Shown: piece after piece, positions 10,154 through 25,776 of the stretch
Position numbering within the stretch: position 1 is the first letter of the stretch
How the letters are laid out: each line of letters opens with the position of its first letter
Assembly: GCF_024868665.1 (NCBI RefSeq)
Contig: NC_079904.1
Location: 20,147,846-20,211,845, forward strand
DNA length: 64,000 nucleotides
Direction: 5' to 3'
Origin: Triplophysa rosa
Taxonomy: Eukaryota; Chordata; Actinopteri; Cypriniformes; Nemacheilidae
Position numbers and translations under genes: made by a program
Notes under the pieces: generated by a model
Databases searched by the model: none
Told to the model about the DNA's origin: nothing
The model's input: only the letters and a program-made list of their open reading frames with translations

Positions 10154-11910
10154 GGAAGCATTATAGACTTCTAAAAGAAAAAGGCAAAATGTAATCAAAA
10201 ACAGACATTGTGCTGAAAAGGGTTTCGATGACACAAGTGGAACATCAGCAGACACCAGCTTAACATGACACACTTCAATATTGAAGGAAATAGTTTTTCA
10301 GCAATGACAGTATATTTCCAACAGTTACTACAGCTTAAGAGTTGCAAAAACCTAGGCACATGGACCACTTTTGTTGCCATTTTAGACCCTTTAGGGTCCT
10401 GACTGATGTAAGTGTTATCCCCATATTCATCTAATGTTTTCAGAGTGTGAGAGAAAGAGGACCACCGAAATGATATTTTTCAGTATAGACATTTTTGCAA
10501 CTTTAATGTAGTGTCACTGGCAGTTTATAGCAATTTGATTTTATCCCTTTAAGAAAGGTTTATAGTTGAGTAGTGTAATAAATCAATGACAACAGTATTT
10601 TCATCTTGTGCAAACTATTGCTTTATACTGTCAGTTTTCAGCATTATGACGATTCTTAATTTTTAAGCTGCCGGCCATCTGCCACATTTTATCATCATAT
10701 TAACCAAGAATATTTTGTTGCAGACTTGTGAACATTTAGGCTAATATATAAAAAGAAAGAAAAGAGCATTATACAATAAACAGTTTATAAAATTGAGAAT
10801 CTCATAATATAATTTTTCCTCACTTGAAATGATACCAGAAATTTAAGGTGCAACATTAATAATTAGTCTCTTCGCACTTACCTTTAGTGTTATTATTTTT
10901 ACTATACAAATCTCAAGAACATTCTGTCCATCGTTACAGCTTAATAAAAATTAGATTTAATGAACATCATTGGAGGGTAGACCACTTGACAATACAAGTG
11001 TAATACCCATTGTGTATTCATTGGATTAATTTCTCGGGAAAAATAAAGACTTGATCCAAAGTGAGGGATGTTTAAAAAGGTACAACAAAGCTTATTCTTT
11101 AAACATGTATTAGAGCAATAAATAAATGTTTTAGTAAAATGTGTAGTGTTCATGGTTGCAATATGGCATTGCATAAATTAAATGTTCGTATTTAAAAAGG
11201 CTTTGGTGTCACATCCACTATAAAAACATAGTCTAGTACGTTTTCTGACAAAATATGTGGCCAGTCAAGTAAAAGTTAGCAAAGCCAATCACAGCATGAT
11301 AAGGCCTGTCAATCATTTGTGGCCCCAAGCTAGCAAACCAAGTTGACATGTATTGTGTCTTGCATTAACAATATAAGGGCTTTATTTACTTTTTCCCATT
11401 CCTCATTCAAGTTTTCCCATTACACAAATTGTTGTATGAAAGTTCTTTTAGGCTGTTTTTAACCTTTATTTGATGTGTGGAACACAAGAACCGCTCATGG
11501 ACGAATACATTGAAATATATTGTAATAAAATATAAAAAAGGTATATCACCTAAGGAATCCCACCTACAATCATATATACTACATACACAAAACTTCACAC
11601 AATGCTTAACCTACTAAAAATAAGATAAAACAAAAATGATTCTTCAAGATATTACACCAAGGTTTCACATGTACTATCAAATAAATTTCTACTGTAAATG
11701 TCTGTATCTGAGCAAGGGACAAGGACCTTTCTTCAGCACACTGCAAAGTATGGAAAAGAATTTCATGGACTGATGACCTGCAACATGAAAAAATGGCTGA
11801 ATTATACAAGAATAATATTTTATTTTCTGATATAGACAGTATTATATAAAAATGTATTTATTGTCACACAAGTCATGTGATTGAAGCCATTTGTACATCC
11901 TCAAAATACT
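10154..11910. other. Non-genic AT-rich region downstream of ylpm1
   Basis: Short frames on both strands without domains, no inverted termini and no splice-consistent ORFs. It lies past the ylpm1 stop and may include distal 3' flank. I see nothing else supportable. Confidence 0.5.
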
Positions 11911-12580
11911 TTTAAGGAATAGTTCACCCATAAATGAAAATTCTGTCATGATTTACTCACCCTCTTGTCATTTCAAACCCGTATGATTTTTTTCTTCTGC
12001 GGAACACAAAACGAAAAGGACTCGACAACAAGGACTGCCCGATGAATGTAGCGGAAACACTGGTATACATGAAATTTATTTATATTGTTCATTGGTTTAA
12101 AGGTATTTGATATACTTAAAGTGTCTTAAAATATTGTCTACTTGTCAGCCATTTAATGTTTTATAAGTTAAATGTGAGTTCACCATCATCTAGAAAGCAA
12201 GCACTGAAATTCAGGATTTTTACCGTTTATTCAAATGAATTGTAATAATATTTATTTGATTTGTGTTTTGCCTGCATTTCTTGTGCTACATGCCATTTAG
12301 TTTAACTTAATATTGCTAGCTCAAATTTGATTACATTTTCAAGCATCAAAATTTGCCCCACCACTTTCAGTGTAGTGGTGCCACCCCCGCCCCTTGACTT
12401 CTTATTTTATGGACACAAAACCAAAGCAAGTCAACGATTACCACTGTTGTTTGGTTGCCAACATTCTTCAAAATACCTTCTTTTGTGTTCCGCAGAAGAA
12501 AGACAAACAGGTTTGAAATAACGGGGGTGAGTGTAATAATGACAGTATTTTCATTTTTGTGTGAAATATCCCATAAAAAG
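11911..12580. mobile_element. Long-inverted-repeat MITE in ylpm1 3' flank
   Basis: The left arm contains TTCACCCATAAATGAAAATT, TCATGATTTACTCACCCTC and TTCTTCTGCGGAACACAAAA. The right arm (12470-12580) is its inverted copy. This is a very common fish repeat unit, and a one-armed piece recurs at 39918-40050. AATAAA-type words on the minus strand (12226-12231, 12251-12256) fall inside it, so it could supply the ylpm1 poly(A) signal. That last point is inference. Confidence 0.75.
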
Positions 12581-12773
12581 TTCTCAAAATAATGATACAT
12601 TATGAGGGGTACACATGGACATAATCGTGCACATAATGTTAATTTTGCATAATGTTCACAAGAAAGAAGTCATGTCTGTAGCTATCTATTTAAAAAGCAA
12701 AACAAATATTTTCGTTTTTGAGATTTAGAAACCCACCTTAAATGCTGTACAAAGAATGTCTTTACAAAATGCC

Positions 12774-12920
12774 TTAAAAATACTTTGTGCGGTTAAGAGC
12801 TTTTTGAGCAAGCTGGCCAGTCTCATCTGTGATTTTCTCCCAGTCTGTTTGACCAACTACAAAACCAATTGCACGCTTTCGATCTGCATCCTTCTTCTCC
12901 TCAAGATCGGCCCAGCGCAC
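12774..12920 (-). CDS. ylpm1: ylpm1 last coding exon
   Basis: Acceptor CTTTCAG then GTGCGCTGGGCC. It encodes VRWADLEEKKDADRKRAIGF, then GQTDWEKITDE and ends KALNRTKYF before TAA at 12776-12774. The preceding exon ends GKKR, so the junction makes KKRVRW, the RVxF-type phosphatase-1 docking motif known from ZAP3. 48 codons plus stop. Confidence 0.97.
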   Translation of the reverse strand: MRWADLEEKKDADRKRAIGFVVGQTDWEKITDETGQLAQKALNRTKYF

Positions 12921-15900
12921 CTGAAAGATCAGTGTTATGGTGAGTGCAAAATGTACACGCACTAATCATGTTAAACCCCTCCCAACCCTTGCACAAAAAA
13001 ATCTATGAAGATTGTCCCCAATATACAGACCAACAACGCAAACCTTTTCAGAAGAAGAGCTTTCTATCTGTAACTCTCGAGGACACTGTAAGTAACAACT
13101 AAACCTCTGAAATTGCAAATCGAAATAAAGCAACAGTTATTAATCAAGGTGCAGTATAGCACATTACCCTCTTTTTGCCGGGTTCAGACATGCGACTGGC
13201 GTAATCATCAGGCAGCTGAAGGAAGTCCTCCATGCCCACATCAGAGTCACGTTTTCTTTTCCCGCCACCAGCCAAACCTTCCAGCTTATCTGGTAAAACA
13301 AGACAGCATCAAACGTTGTCACCTATTCTACATATGTTAACAAAGATGGTAGGCCTAGCTAATATTCTGTTATAACTGATAGGTCATGTAAAACATTATA
13401 CAGCTTTCTTAAAAAAGGATAGGTTATAAATGGCTAATGGTTATTCTGATTGACACAGGTAGATTTTTGCCAGTTGCCTTGATTTTGTGCGGCATGTAAA
13501 AGCTTTTACTGATGTACATTTATTTTTTGCAAAGACCATTTTCACGTCGTAATCTATTTTATTTACCAATTATATAGTGCTGTGTATGATGCTTAAGAAA
13601 TAAAACCGTGACGGACTGTTTTTGTAATATGATTCATTATCTATATCATGGGGTCTCCTGAAATGATGTTTATAAGTATGATTCAACTTTTCCCATGGTG
13701 TAGAGTTTAAAAAGCAAAAACAAACAAATTGTAATACGTGACCCTGGACCACAAAACCAGTCACAAGCAGCACGGGTATATTTGTAGCAAGAGCCAACAA
13801 TACATTGTATGGGTCGAAGTTATAGATTTTCATTTGTGTCAAAAATCAGTAGGATATTACTTAAAATAGGACTATAATTTTGTGAATGCATGCAGCAAAA
13901 TCGCGAACAGAAATGGCCGGAAACACGCATACGAACATTTCTTGCTGCTGCCCGCTCTTGGGGAATAACCCACTAAAGTTTGGTATCATTGTAAAGCATA
14001 GAATTTCCGCTATAAGGTTCATCTACTCTTCAAACATAATTACAGGGGTAAGTCAATAGAGAGCCTTAAAACAAACCTGTTTCTTTGTAGCAACAGCCTG
14101 CTACAGCTCCTCTTACTCTTTTCTCGATACTTTGATTTAACCCCACCCTTACCCCAATAGAAAATTCATCTTTTTTCCCCGTCAAACCTCTCACCCCTAA
14201 AGTCTAGTGAAACAAATAAACTAAGCTAAAAAAACAAATTTATTGCTGCACCAAATTTAAACTGATACAAAAAAAAGAAATACCCACCAAGTTTGGCTTC
14301 TGAAGTGTCCATCTCCCATTTGCTTTTCGGAAGGTATCCCTAAATTACAGAGAAACACTCTGGCTGTTAATAATCAGTTGATGAGTGACAGAGCAACAGA
14401 GGGAAGGAAGACAGAATAGGGCTGGGGAGCAACGATGATGCTAATGGATGATAAGAGAATAGCTTTAAAAGAGAAAATGAACACATCATTTATTATTTTA
14501 TGCACTTGACAGAGACATATATTTGTTATTGAGATTTGTTGAGAAATTGTACAAACTGACCAAGTATCAGGTTTTAAAACCAAAAAGATCTGTTTTCAGT
14601 TCTATAACTATATAGACCGTTTTCAAATGGTTTCCCCAAATACTTTGCTATCTTTAATTGTTACCTTTCTATCTGTAATTGTTACTTTCTTTAACACAAT
14701 CCACTGGTTGAGCAAATGCTACTGTGTTGTGTCTAGTGTTGTTAAAAGCACAGTAGGGTCAGAGTCTGTCCCTAAAAATGTTGGCAGTACCAGATTTTCT
14801 TAAGATCCGTTACTAATGAGTACCGGGTCATCCCAGAACTGATGCGCTGTCTGACAGGTGGTGAGTCTGCGACTTTTAATAGATGCAACAAGCAGCAGAT
14901 CACATACATTTGTTGCATCACAAAGAGAATGAATAAAGTTTTGTGGTGAAAGGTGGAAACAAATAATTGCATTATGAATGTTGTAGCATAGTTTAATTTG
15001 CAAGTTTGCATTTAATTGTAAGTGGTAATGGTAATCCAATGTCCTCATTAACCATTCAATGTTTTAACTCTTATATGGGTAAATTATATGAAAGGACATG
15101 ATGGGGACTTCATTCACATCTACGTGCTAGAAAGTAATTTTACTAGCAATGTGTCTGTTGTTAATATCAGTCAGAAAAATATTTATATTCTTGGGTGGGT
15201 AATTGTAATAGGTTCAGCAGATATTACTTCTTCAGATGACATTTCTCGGAGGCGCAACGCGATAATCAAAAAGATTAATTCTATGTTAGATTGGTTAGAT
15301 ATTTTTATAACGTTTTGTGTTGCATCTGGTATAGAGACAGTACTGACACACTGATGTACAGATGCACTCTGATGCGGTGAGCGCAGAGCTTGGATTGATT
15401 CACACAGAGCAGCAGTGCTAAAACACAACCCAAGTAAAAAAAATAACACTGCGTATTACTGCTTAAGCTTTTTAGCAACAACTGGCTAATATACTTCATG
15501 TATACAGAACTGCTTGTTTATACACTATTTTTTACACAATTGAATAAAATCGTGTGTTGTTCAATTAGCATGCTTTTTGTGTTTTGCTTTGGTACTGAAA
15601 CTGGTACAGAGAACCATGGATTTTCACTGGTATTGGTAATACAACAATTTTGGTACTGTGACAACCCTAGTTGGGTTGGTCTGGGTGCTTAAAAACAGCA
15701 AAGATTTGACAGCATGACAACTTGAATACCACAATTTTAAATTTTCTGAAAAACACACTTACTAATAGCTTACTTACATCTTTAACTTTAAAATCAAGTA
15801 ACTTCAGAAAAATTTCACCATTTACAAGAAGGGAAAACTGGTTTCACCCAATTGAAATCTTAAAAATTTAGTTTGTGCAGGGCTCGACATTAACGCTTGT

Positions 15901-18900
15901 CCGGGACAAGTGAATGTTTTGTATGGGCAAGTGAGAGAGAATTATACTTGCCCGACCGCACAAGTAACTTGAAAAAATAACAGTGCTACAAAAAAAATCA
16001 GTCGGTGCTAAGAATAATAAGAATAGGTGCATTAGACAGAGCTGCATGTTTGTGTGAAGTGCGTTTGTCGTGGTTGTGCTTGTTTGTGTGTGACAATAAC
16101 CGCATTGAGTCCATGTAACTAGATGCAGATGCGGAATCCTGTTATTTAAATATGTCATCTGGCTGTTCTGTGTGTCTGAGTGAATGAAACAAAGCAGTGA
16201 AACAAAAAATGATATGGTCCTAATTTATCCATCTGTCTGTAACATTTTTGTCATTTGTTTATTCATGTGATGAACTGCTCTTGCATATTTTTTTTTAATG
16301 ACGAACTGTTTGGCCTGTGCTACAAAACTTGAAACCTCTGTAGCACCAGTGCTATGCGCAAAAAAAAGTTAACATACAGCCCTGACACTAATAATAATTA
16401 CTGCTTGCCTTTGTTCTATAGCAATCATGGAGAGTATTAACACATTTAGGTGGCCACAGCGGACACTAGGTAAAACGCTTAAAAGCAAACTTGACCAATC
16501 AGGATCCGAAACAATTATATTGACACTTCAAATTAAATATCATTTTTTATCTTCGGACAAGTAATATTTGTACTCTGACAAGTGAATGACAAATTTACTT
16601 GTCCGAAGGACAACCACATGACAATGCTTAATGTCAAGCCCTGGTTTGGGAAATGACTGTTGTGGCTATATCTATGGTTGTCATTCTAGAATTCTTGTTT
16701 CACTTACCGTTTGTGAAGTGGTACAGGACAAAATTGCTGCACCAGTTTGTTTTGTACTCTCTGACGTGTTCTGCTTTATGTTGCACTGCATAGACAGACT
16801 GGTGTATAACATCAAAATACCAAGAGAGTGCTTTATATATTTTCGAATCGCTTGTGCTCGTACCATACTCCGTAGTCTGTGCAGCGCAGCATGAAGTCGA
16901 ACACCTCAAGGTTCATGTGCTCAATGTCTCCTGTTGAAGATAATGTTAGGTCTGCTCTTAAAATTAAGCAATGGTATGAGGATGGCTACATCCTCATCTT
17001 GAAGCAGCGCATTGTACGCATGTCAAAAGATCAAATTCAATTTAAAGCTCGCCACATATAAACGCACATGATGCATGTGTGCAAAGGTGTCAATGTAAAA
17101 GTATTAATACAAATTTTTTGCCACAACAAACAACAGATCACGTTTTCAGTGAGAAACACTTCAACATGTTCTACAACAAAATTAACTGCCAGTGCGATTT
17201 TGACTACATTTATGACTATAACAAAATAACATATATTGTTTCCAAATACACAAATACAATGAAAAATAAACATTGTAAATACGCTCTCTTAGCATCTTAC
17301 ACTCTTAATGTTGTCACATTGGATGATGTTCACTGTAGTCAACTATTAAAAACATATAGTTGAATGCTGCAAAATTTTCAGCTCTTAAATGAATAGATGG
17401 TAATATTAATGTGCCACAACAGAACATGCACAAGTAGGCATGAGAAAAAAAAGCTTATCAATAATGAACACATTAAGAAACACAGGGTAATTCACAACAA
17501 GAGAATTGAATTTTTTATTTACCAATTTTTAGATAATTCAAGTTTTAGTGAAAAGCAGCATTAGGGGTCGATCAGACAGAACGCGTTTTTTCTGTTAGAT
17601 GTTCTGTTTTCTGTTGTTCTGCTTTTTAAAATTGTTTTCAGTTGGCAGGGAGCTTTTTGCGCACTGCTAATGCGCTCCGGGCGCCTCGCGTTTTTGGCGG
17701 AGCGCTGAGTGCCTGAAGTTGAAAAAAACTCAAAGCAGAAAAGCGCTTGACGTCGATGCGCCTTTTCCCCCATTGTCCAATCGAATGAAAGGAGAGGCGG
17801 GAATTACGATGTGGTGACGGATCTTTACAGTTGCTTGAAACGTCCGGAGAGTGCAATGATGAAGGAGAAACTTGTGTTTGCTGACTCTGGTTAACCGAGC
17901 AAGGTCAGAGTAAGCGCTCACTGCTTGTACCTTTTTAAAGTTTCTGATAATATGACAGTTAAAAGCAACTAGAGAGCTCACGCTATAATCCTTGACTGAC
18001 AGGACAGCTGTTTTGGTGATTACCTAGCAACATAAAAAAACCGCTGCGCACTGCTCTTTTCAAAGAGTCAACCAAAAGAGCAGCGTTCTGTGTGATCACC
18101 CACTTAGTCATCCGGTGTCGCAACCGCTGCTGTGACGAGTGTGTTGATTTTATTTCATTACATTTGTCACTTTTATTATATTTTTATACCGCATTTTCGC
18201 AAAAACATTTTGATGTGGCGTTCAATGACCACAAAACTCGAGGTGGTCTTGGCAACTTAATTTCTCTGTAGTAACACACTTACATCGTTGGCTCTTATTG
18301 ACAAGCTTTCAATTTACTTTATATTATCTACATTTTAGAGAGATTTCTATGCGAAGGGAAAACTTAAGAATTTAGTACCCTGAAGACTGAACTTACAAAT
18401 TTGCAGGTGAGAAATAAGTCTGAAAAACATCAAATACAGTCATATGAAAAATGACCTATAATGTTTACTGTTTTGACATATAAACAAGCAAACATGTGAT
18501 TTACGGTGCATAATAATAAATTAATACAGTATATTCTATCATATGACATATAACATTTTTAAAGTTACAGATCAGTCAATGTAAAAAGTATGACCCCTAC
18601 AGTTCATCAGGCCAAGATATAAATATAAGTTTTAATACTCAATAATACCATGTATACATGCATATTTACAAATTAGAATGTCTGTTTATAGGTTGGAACA
18701 AACATCAGGAGGAGCAATGGCAGACGATTCCTTCACATTCTGCAGCTTATTGTGGGATGCATGACGCTGGAGGAAGACAACTGTTTTTACAAGCAGTTAT
18801 TATTTTACATTTTGGAGTTTGCCAAGCCTTGTGGTGCTGCCGTTTGGTAGTTTTTGCTTAAGTAGTTTATATTTGTTTAAGCTGGACTAGCCCCATATTC

Positions 18901-21900
18901 TGTTCTGATAATTTACTTATTTGATTCTTGTAAAATGACTTAATTGCAAGTAACTTTATGAAAAAAGGATATACATTGGAAAAATTGCAACCAAAATGTA
19001 TTGTACTGGAAATAAAGTATTGTAAAGATATTTCTATGTTGTGAATTATTTGTTTACACTAGGGTTGTCACAGTACCATAAAAATATGATGATACTATAT
19101 CGGCTGCGGTATCATGATACCAAGTAGTGTTACGATGCTGTGCCATGTTCATAATTTAAACCTACAGCATAAACCAAATTTCCTTAATACACACATCTAA
19201 ATGAAAAATTTTGTATGTAGAATAGTAAACTGTATTATATGGAACACTACAATGTTTTGTGGTATTAACCAGAGGTGGACGAAGTACACAACTTCCTTAC
19301 TTGAGTGAAAGTACAGATACTACTGGTCAAATATTACTCCACTACAAGTAAAAGTTGTAAAGACAGATTCTTACTTAAGTAAAAGTACGTGCTTTTAAAA
19401 GTACTCAAGTATTAAAAGTAAATTTCCTTTATGTCAGTTGTGCATTGTTTTATTGTCGTATACCTTATGCCTCTGAAGCAACCTACTGAATACACAGAGT
19501 AGCTCACAGTATCAGTGGTATAAAGGAGTAGTTCACTTCAAAATTAGCCCCCAATAACTTTCCATAGTCATTTTTATTCCTACTATGGAAAGTCAATGGG
19601 GGCAAATTTAGCAGTGAGCAACTCCTTTAAGAGGAGCATAGAAAACTGAAATACTTGGCAACAGTAAAAGGTCCTGGCAAATCGCAAGCCAGATAAATTG
19701 CGCACACAGGAAACCCCGCTGCATAGAAACCATTTTCTACTTTTGGACCTTTTTATAAATGTAGTGGAGTAAAAAGTATGATATTTGTCTTTCAAATGTA
19801 GTGAAGTTAAAGTACAAGTACTCAGAAAAAATAATACTCAAGTAAAGTACAGATACTCAAAAAGTGTACTTAAGTACAGTACTCAGGTAAATTTACTTCG
19901 TTACTGTCCACCACTGGTATTAACTATAGTAAATGTATAAATTGTAGCAAATACTGTAGTATACATTAATATTTACAATGGTAAGACTCAAAAACCCTAG
20001 TGTCTAGGAATTTTATTATTTATTACAGTAAACTTTACTAAAGTACACTAGAATATTGTTCATGTGGAAACTAATTCAAATGTGAGGAATACTTCAAAGG
20101 TGAAACTAAAAGTGGCTGGCGGCACACCCCAGTGGTTGGCGGCCATTTTCAGACAGTGAATCATTCAACCAATTCCTTCAAAATGACTGATTTATTCAAG
20201 AATAAAGCAAGTCTCTTGATGAATGACTCACTGAATCATTATCTCGTCCAAGTCGTTCAAAACACAGATTCATTTAGGAGAGAAACATGAACGTTAATGC
20301 GCATATAAAACATTACTTACGGTACTATGATACTACCGTAAAAAAAAAAGTGGCATTGCAGGTATTTTGAAGCTTTAGCATCGCAATGCTACTGTGGCAC
20401 CGATATAACTGTAAATAAGTAAGTAAAATTTATTTATATAGCACATTTATCTCAGCAGAGCTGGCCAAAGTGCTGTACAGAGCAAAGTTAAAGACATAAG
20501 ACAAGCAAAAAAAAAACTGTGTTTAGTTTACGCAGCAATAAAAAATAATAAATAAATGTATAACAATTAATACAATAGTTAACATTTTTGCAAAAATAAC
20601 CCAACAAATTAGTTATTTTATAACCCAACTGATTAAAAATTACAACTCAATGGATTGGGTTAAAATAACTCAACGAAGGGTTGGTGCTATTGTAACCCAC
20701 CATTGGGTTACATGTTGTTATTTGTTGCATACTAGGGTTGAGCCAAAAGACAATATTAGGAAAAACGATAGTCAGAGATGCCAATAGCTAATGGGTGTGA
20801 CAATACCATCAGGGCTCCAGACAAAAAAGTATAAATTAAGATGCCATTTGCTCCTAAAGGGGAAAAACAGGCGCCAAATTGATTTTTTAAGAGTCACATA
20901 ACATTAACTTACATTTTAAAATCACAATCCTTCAAGGTATCCAGGGTTTTTACTGGCTAAAAAAATTAGTTAAAAAGGTGGTGCCATCGGGATTTTCTAC
21001 ACACATGCATGTGTAGGACTACCGTACCTTAAAGTGGCTTTAACACTTTACAAACAACATATAAAAGTTACAATTGTAAATAAAAAGTACTATTACTAGG
21101 TTGTATAAAATGTATTAAAACAAACAGAGAAGTTAAATAAAACATAGCCTAAGCTTTTAATCATTTTCAAAAAAAAAAATCCACAAAATAGCCAACTGAA
21201 TTAACCACTCTTACTAAATCACATCCTGCGTTCTCTTGTAGTTCACAGAGTTTTAAATGATTCACTGATCTCTTAATATTCTGTTTAAATGAATCTGTTC
21301 AAAGGAGTCATTCGTTTGTGAGTCATTCTGATCCCAATGTGCGTTCATACTGGCAAACTCGAGCCAACTGAACAGCTAAACACATTACAGTGATGTACGC
21401 CACATTAATTTAGGGAAAATTATCAAGAAATTAAAAGTACTTGGGTGCAACAGAAACCATATTCACCTGAACTGCTGAGAAATACAGCTAATACAGCTCC
21501 TAATATAGCTCTTTAGGAGGAAATTAACTCTTCAGCACCTCACTGCGCTGATAACGAAACAGCGCCTCCATTGTGGCGTAATGCCGCAACTGCAGCTCCA
21601 ACGGAGAGCAGATCGCTGGCACAGAGCGTGCGGAAAAAGTCCAGCTGCATCCAATTTAAAATTAGTAAGTTTGGATGGTCAACAGTGGCGATCGCCACAA
21701 AAATATAATTCGCAAATTAATATTTTTGGTCGCAAATGCGACAGTTTTAGGCGCAGTCTGGAGCCCTGTACCATGACATTTTGTTTGCACATAAATGTAA
21801 TATTTGCTTATTAACTCGTAGCGACAGATCAATTCCATAAATAAATCACCCATCGACCTGCTCTCAATAATATTGTCGATCTTGCAGGCTCACAATAGGA

Positions 21901-24900
21901 GGATATGACTATGGAGAAGACCACACCAGTAATAGCTTGCATTGTCAAACACAATCAAAAATTAACTGTATACTAATAATAGCATTTACAACTATGAGGT
22001 CAGTTTTATTGACCAGACAGCACTTGAAGAATGCATGAAAAAAAGTCCTACCAGATCTGCCTCGTCATCGTCGTCCTTTTTCACTTCAGCTTTTGGTTCT
22101 TCTTCAGATGGGTTGAAGTCTTCCATTTCCACCTATCACAAATTATTTATTTACATTACTATAAAATCAAAGAAAAACATACTTTCTTTAATAAAGAAAA
22201 TTTAGGAACTTTTCAGAAATGTAGAATGTATTTTTTTGTGAGACATGCATTAAGCCCCACACAGACACACACACATGGTCTGGGTGACAAAACGATCTGT
22301 ATCGATGATACATCAATAACGATAGAAAAAGTGTTCGATGTAACGCTCGAAAGTTAACATGTATAGACATGAAGTATGTAAATATGTACATGAAATATGT
22401 ATTAAGTGAATGTAAACCGTGGTTATGTATCGGCATCTTAGTAACAGTAACATGTTAAACCTGTGTAACAAAATATCAAAATATTAGTTAAGTTAAAAAT
22501 AAAAAGCCATCAGCCTTAGGAATTTCCTCCCCCTCGATCGTGACCCCTGAGGTGATTACGTCACATTAACGACATTAGCAACCGCATTAGGTTAGGTGCA
22601 GCAAGTCCATTTACAGCACCACGTTAAACAGTCCCATGTGCATGCAGATTATTTTGCAGGCTTTAAGTTCAGGATATTCGTATTTGTAGAAATGAAACGT
22701 TGATTAATATCGACCAAAGACAACGCAGGGAGGCAAGCGGAGGAGGGCGGAGAAGCACCGCAGTCAGAGGGGCCATCGCCCTCAGGTACGAAAAGAGACA
22801 CATCCATCAGCACTCGAATCTGTTTGATGAAATTCGACCATCTGTAGTAATAGTTGTGTATAATTAACGTTCTGTGCTGCAAAATCAAGCGTGTAGTTGT
22901 TTTTTACTTCCAAATCCAAAGGATGATGATGTAAAGAACCAGAGTATAAAAATATTTTCCCCACGATTGCACAGCAGTATAATCCAAACATGTTGTCATT
23001 TTACTGACAACTTTTTCTCCAACCTTCAGTTGAGTTCAACCGAGTTCAGTGTGGGATTTGCTAAACACACTTTATTTGGACCAATAAACATCTCTGAATC
23101 ACAACCTGTAAGTGTGATTAATAAGAGGTGTAAGTTATATCTTCAATTGATTGTTGAAAATCGCTCATTTGGTGTGTTATGTGGTATACACCTACAGCAG
23201 CTATTACTGTCCTACTGAAATAGTTCTGATAATCAGGTGTGAGCCCACTATTGTAGAAAATGTGTCATCTAATATAGAGTGTCTGTCATTTTTATTACTT
23301 GGAATCATGATAAAGGATGTGTATAGATTTGGTTTATAAGCTGTAATGTTTCGTAAGCATTGTGGGTAACGCATATAGCAGTTAATATATTTATTAACTA
23401 GGGCTGTCAACGTTAACGCGTTAACGCATGCGATTAATTTTTTCAAATTAACGCATGAAAAATATTTAACGTAATTAACGCAGCATCCGTTTGTTTTGAC
23501 ATATTTGTCTAGCGTTACATTATGTAATCACGCTCGTATTCGTGTACAGGCTTTTAAACCACTTAAGCGCGATTTTAAACAGTTGCTTTGACACGTTCAA
23601 TGAAGATAGACAGCTTCTAAACTGTGGGACGTGGCAAAACGCAAGCGAGGTCCAGTCTGGTGTAAACAGTCATGGGCTGAAGGCTGCGTCGGTGAATCTC
23701 TGTCAGACAGCGCATCCGTGTTAAGTTCTCTTTCGTGCTTGAATGGATAAAACCATACAAGATTATGTCATAAAGCCCGTTTTGTCTATCATTTTCTTAA
23801 GCAAGACTTCAAAGTGTAAAATAAAATCTTAAATGATGGCAAAGAGTTGTGAAAATGGGAGTGCGGTGACGGTCAGATCTGCGTACTGAGACAGCTCTTA
23901 AAGGGGCCGCGTTCTTAAACGTGCTGCTGTGACTCCTGTCACTAATGTTAATCAAAGAACAAAATAAAAGAAGAAATCAATGTGATTTTGTAGCTTTAAT
24001 GAGAATTCTTCTGCATTTAATTGATAATTTAGCATTAAAGACTATAAAGTGTTTGAGAACTTCCTTCAATTTCTGTATTTCATGATAGCTCTCAATTATA
24101 TTGTTGAATGGCTATAATTAATGTTAAAATAATCAATTTAATAGAGACATCAGTTACAGTACTAATATCAAAATGTTTTCTTTCATTCATAAAATGACGC
24201 TGTTAAAGAAATATGTTGTTTCTACATCAATTTGAAGATTAAATGTGACATTATTAAGATGTAAAAGTATATTTTAAAATATTATTGTTATGTGTGATTA
24301 ATCCGATTAATTTTTTTAATCGATTGACAGCACTATTATTAACTGTTAATATTAATATTTTTTCTGTTTAGCTGTGGGTCCAGATCGCTTGCATAAGTGT
24401 AAAAATGTGTAATTTAAACGGGTGATATGACACAGCTAAAACGAATATTATGGTTTGTTTTAGATGTAATGCAATGTGTATACACGATTTAAGGTTCAAA
24501 CGCGCTGTATTTTCCACACACCGTGCATGTTTGTATCTCCTCTTTGCCCCGCCTCTCTGAAACACACAGATTTTTAACAAAGCTCATCGCTCTGAAAAGC
24601 GAGGTGTGCTATGATTGGCCAGTTAATCAGTGCATAGTGATTGGTCGAATACTGCAAGCGTGTGATGGAAATGTGACGCTTCTTACCATATTCGGAACAT
24701 CAGGTTCCAAAGCAATTGTACTGACAGGTACGCCCACCTTACTTGTGTATACATTTGGGTGGTCTTAGTCAAATCATACCACAAACTGACGTAGATTTGT
24801 GGGGGTGTGGTTACACGAGGCGTTTCAGGCAGCTCTGGGTGAGCATTCGCTTTTAGATAGAATGCATCTTTTGTTCCGACACGTTAATTTTTGCAATTTT

Positions 24901-25742
24901 ACATGTCTAATACATGTTTTGACGTAATTTTGTGTTTATTTGTCTGTTTCAGAGTAAGAAATTGTGAAAAAGAACTCCGTTTAGTAGTTTGTGCTCTGAC
25001 TCTCTTGGCACGCATGTTTAAACATGTTTTCTGCATTAGCCTTACACTGCATACAAAACACGTAACAATTCGTTATTGTTGCTGTTTTGTACCTTAGCCG
25101 TGGAAATTTTTGTATCCGGCAGGCTACTGATTTCCTTCCGCTTTATCATCAATAGCATTAAATAAGCCTCTTACACCCCCGCAAATTGCGTCTTTGTGGG
25201 TTGAGGGCACTGATAGGTGGCTGAAGGAGGAGAGACGAAATGTCCATGTTCAGTACCTTTCTATTCTGGTGTTCCTGGTTCATGTGCGCGCTTCAGCAGT
25301 CTTTTAGGCCAACCCCAAATGCTCTAATTGGTTGAGACGCGCGGTGACGCCATTCCCGATTCCAACATCCCACCCCTTCTGTGACCCATGGTTTGTCTGT
25401 ACGTGTCAGAGCCAGTGAGCAACGGACTTTTGAAATAAAATAATACTTTTATTTTAACGCAAAACTGCGTTAATGCACAATAAAATAATTGTCGGAATTA
25501 ATTAAGTAAATTCTTACTTAAGCCAGCCCTAATTTTTACCTTTATCGCCCAGCCCTAGTATGTACATACTTCATCAAGACACTTACATCCTCAATAGCAG
25601 CGTCCTGCAGTAGCGACCTAATGTCAAGTCGTACCATATGGGGTGGGGCCGATTCCCAGCCATTGGCAACCTGTGGACAGCCAATATAATTATTAGTTTT
25701 TATGCAAGTCATTTCATATATTTCTGGCTAATAACACAATAT

Positions 25743-25776
<34 letters not shown>

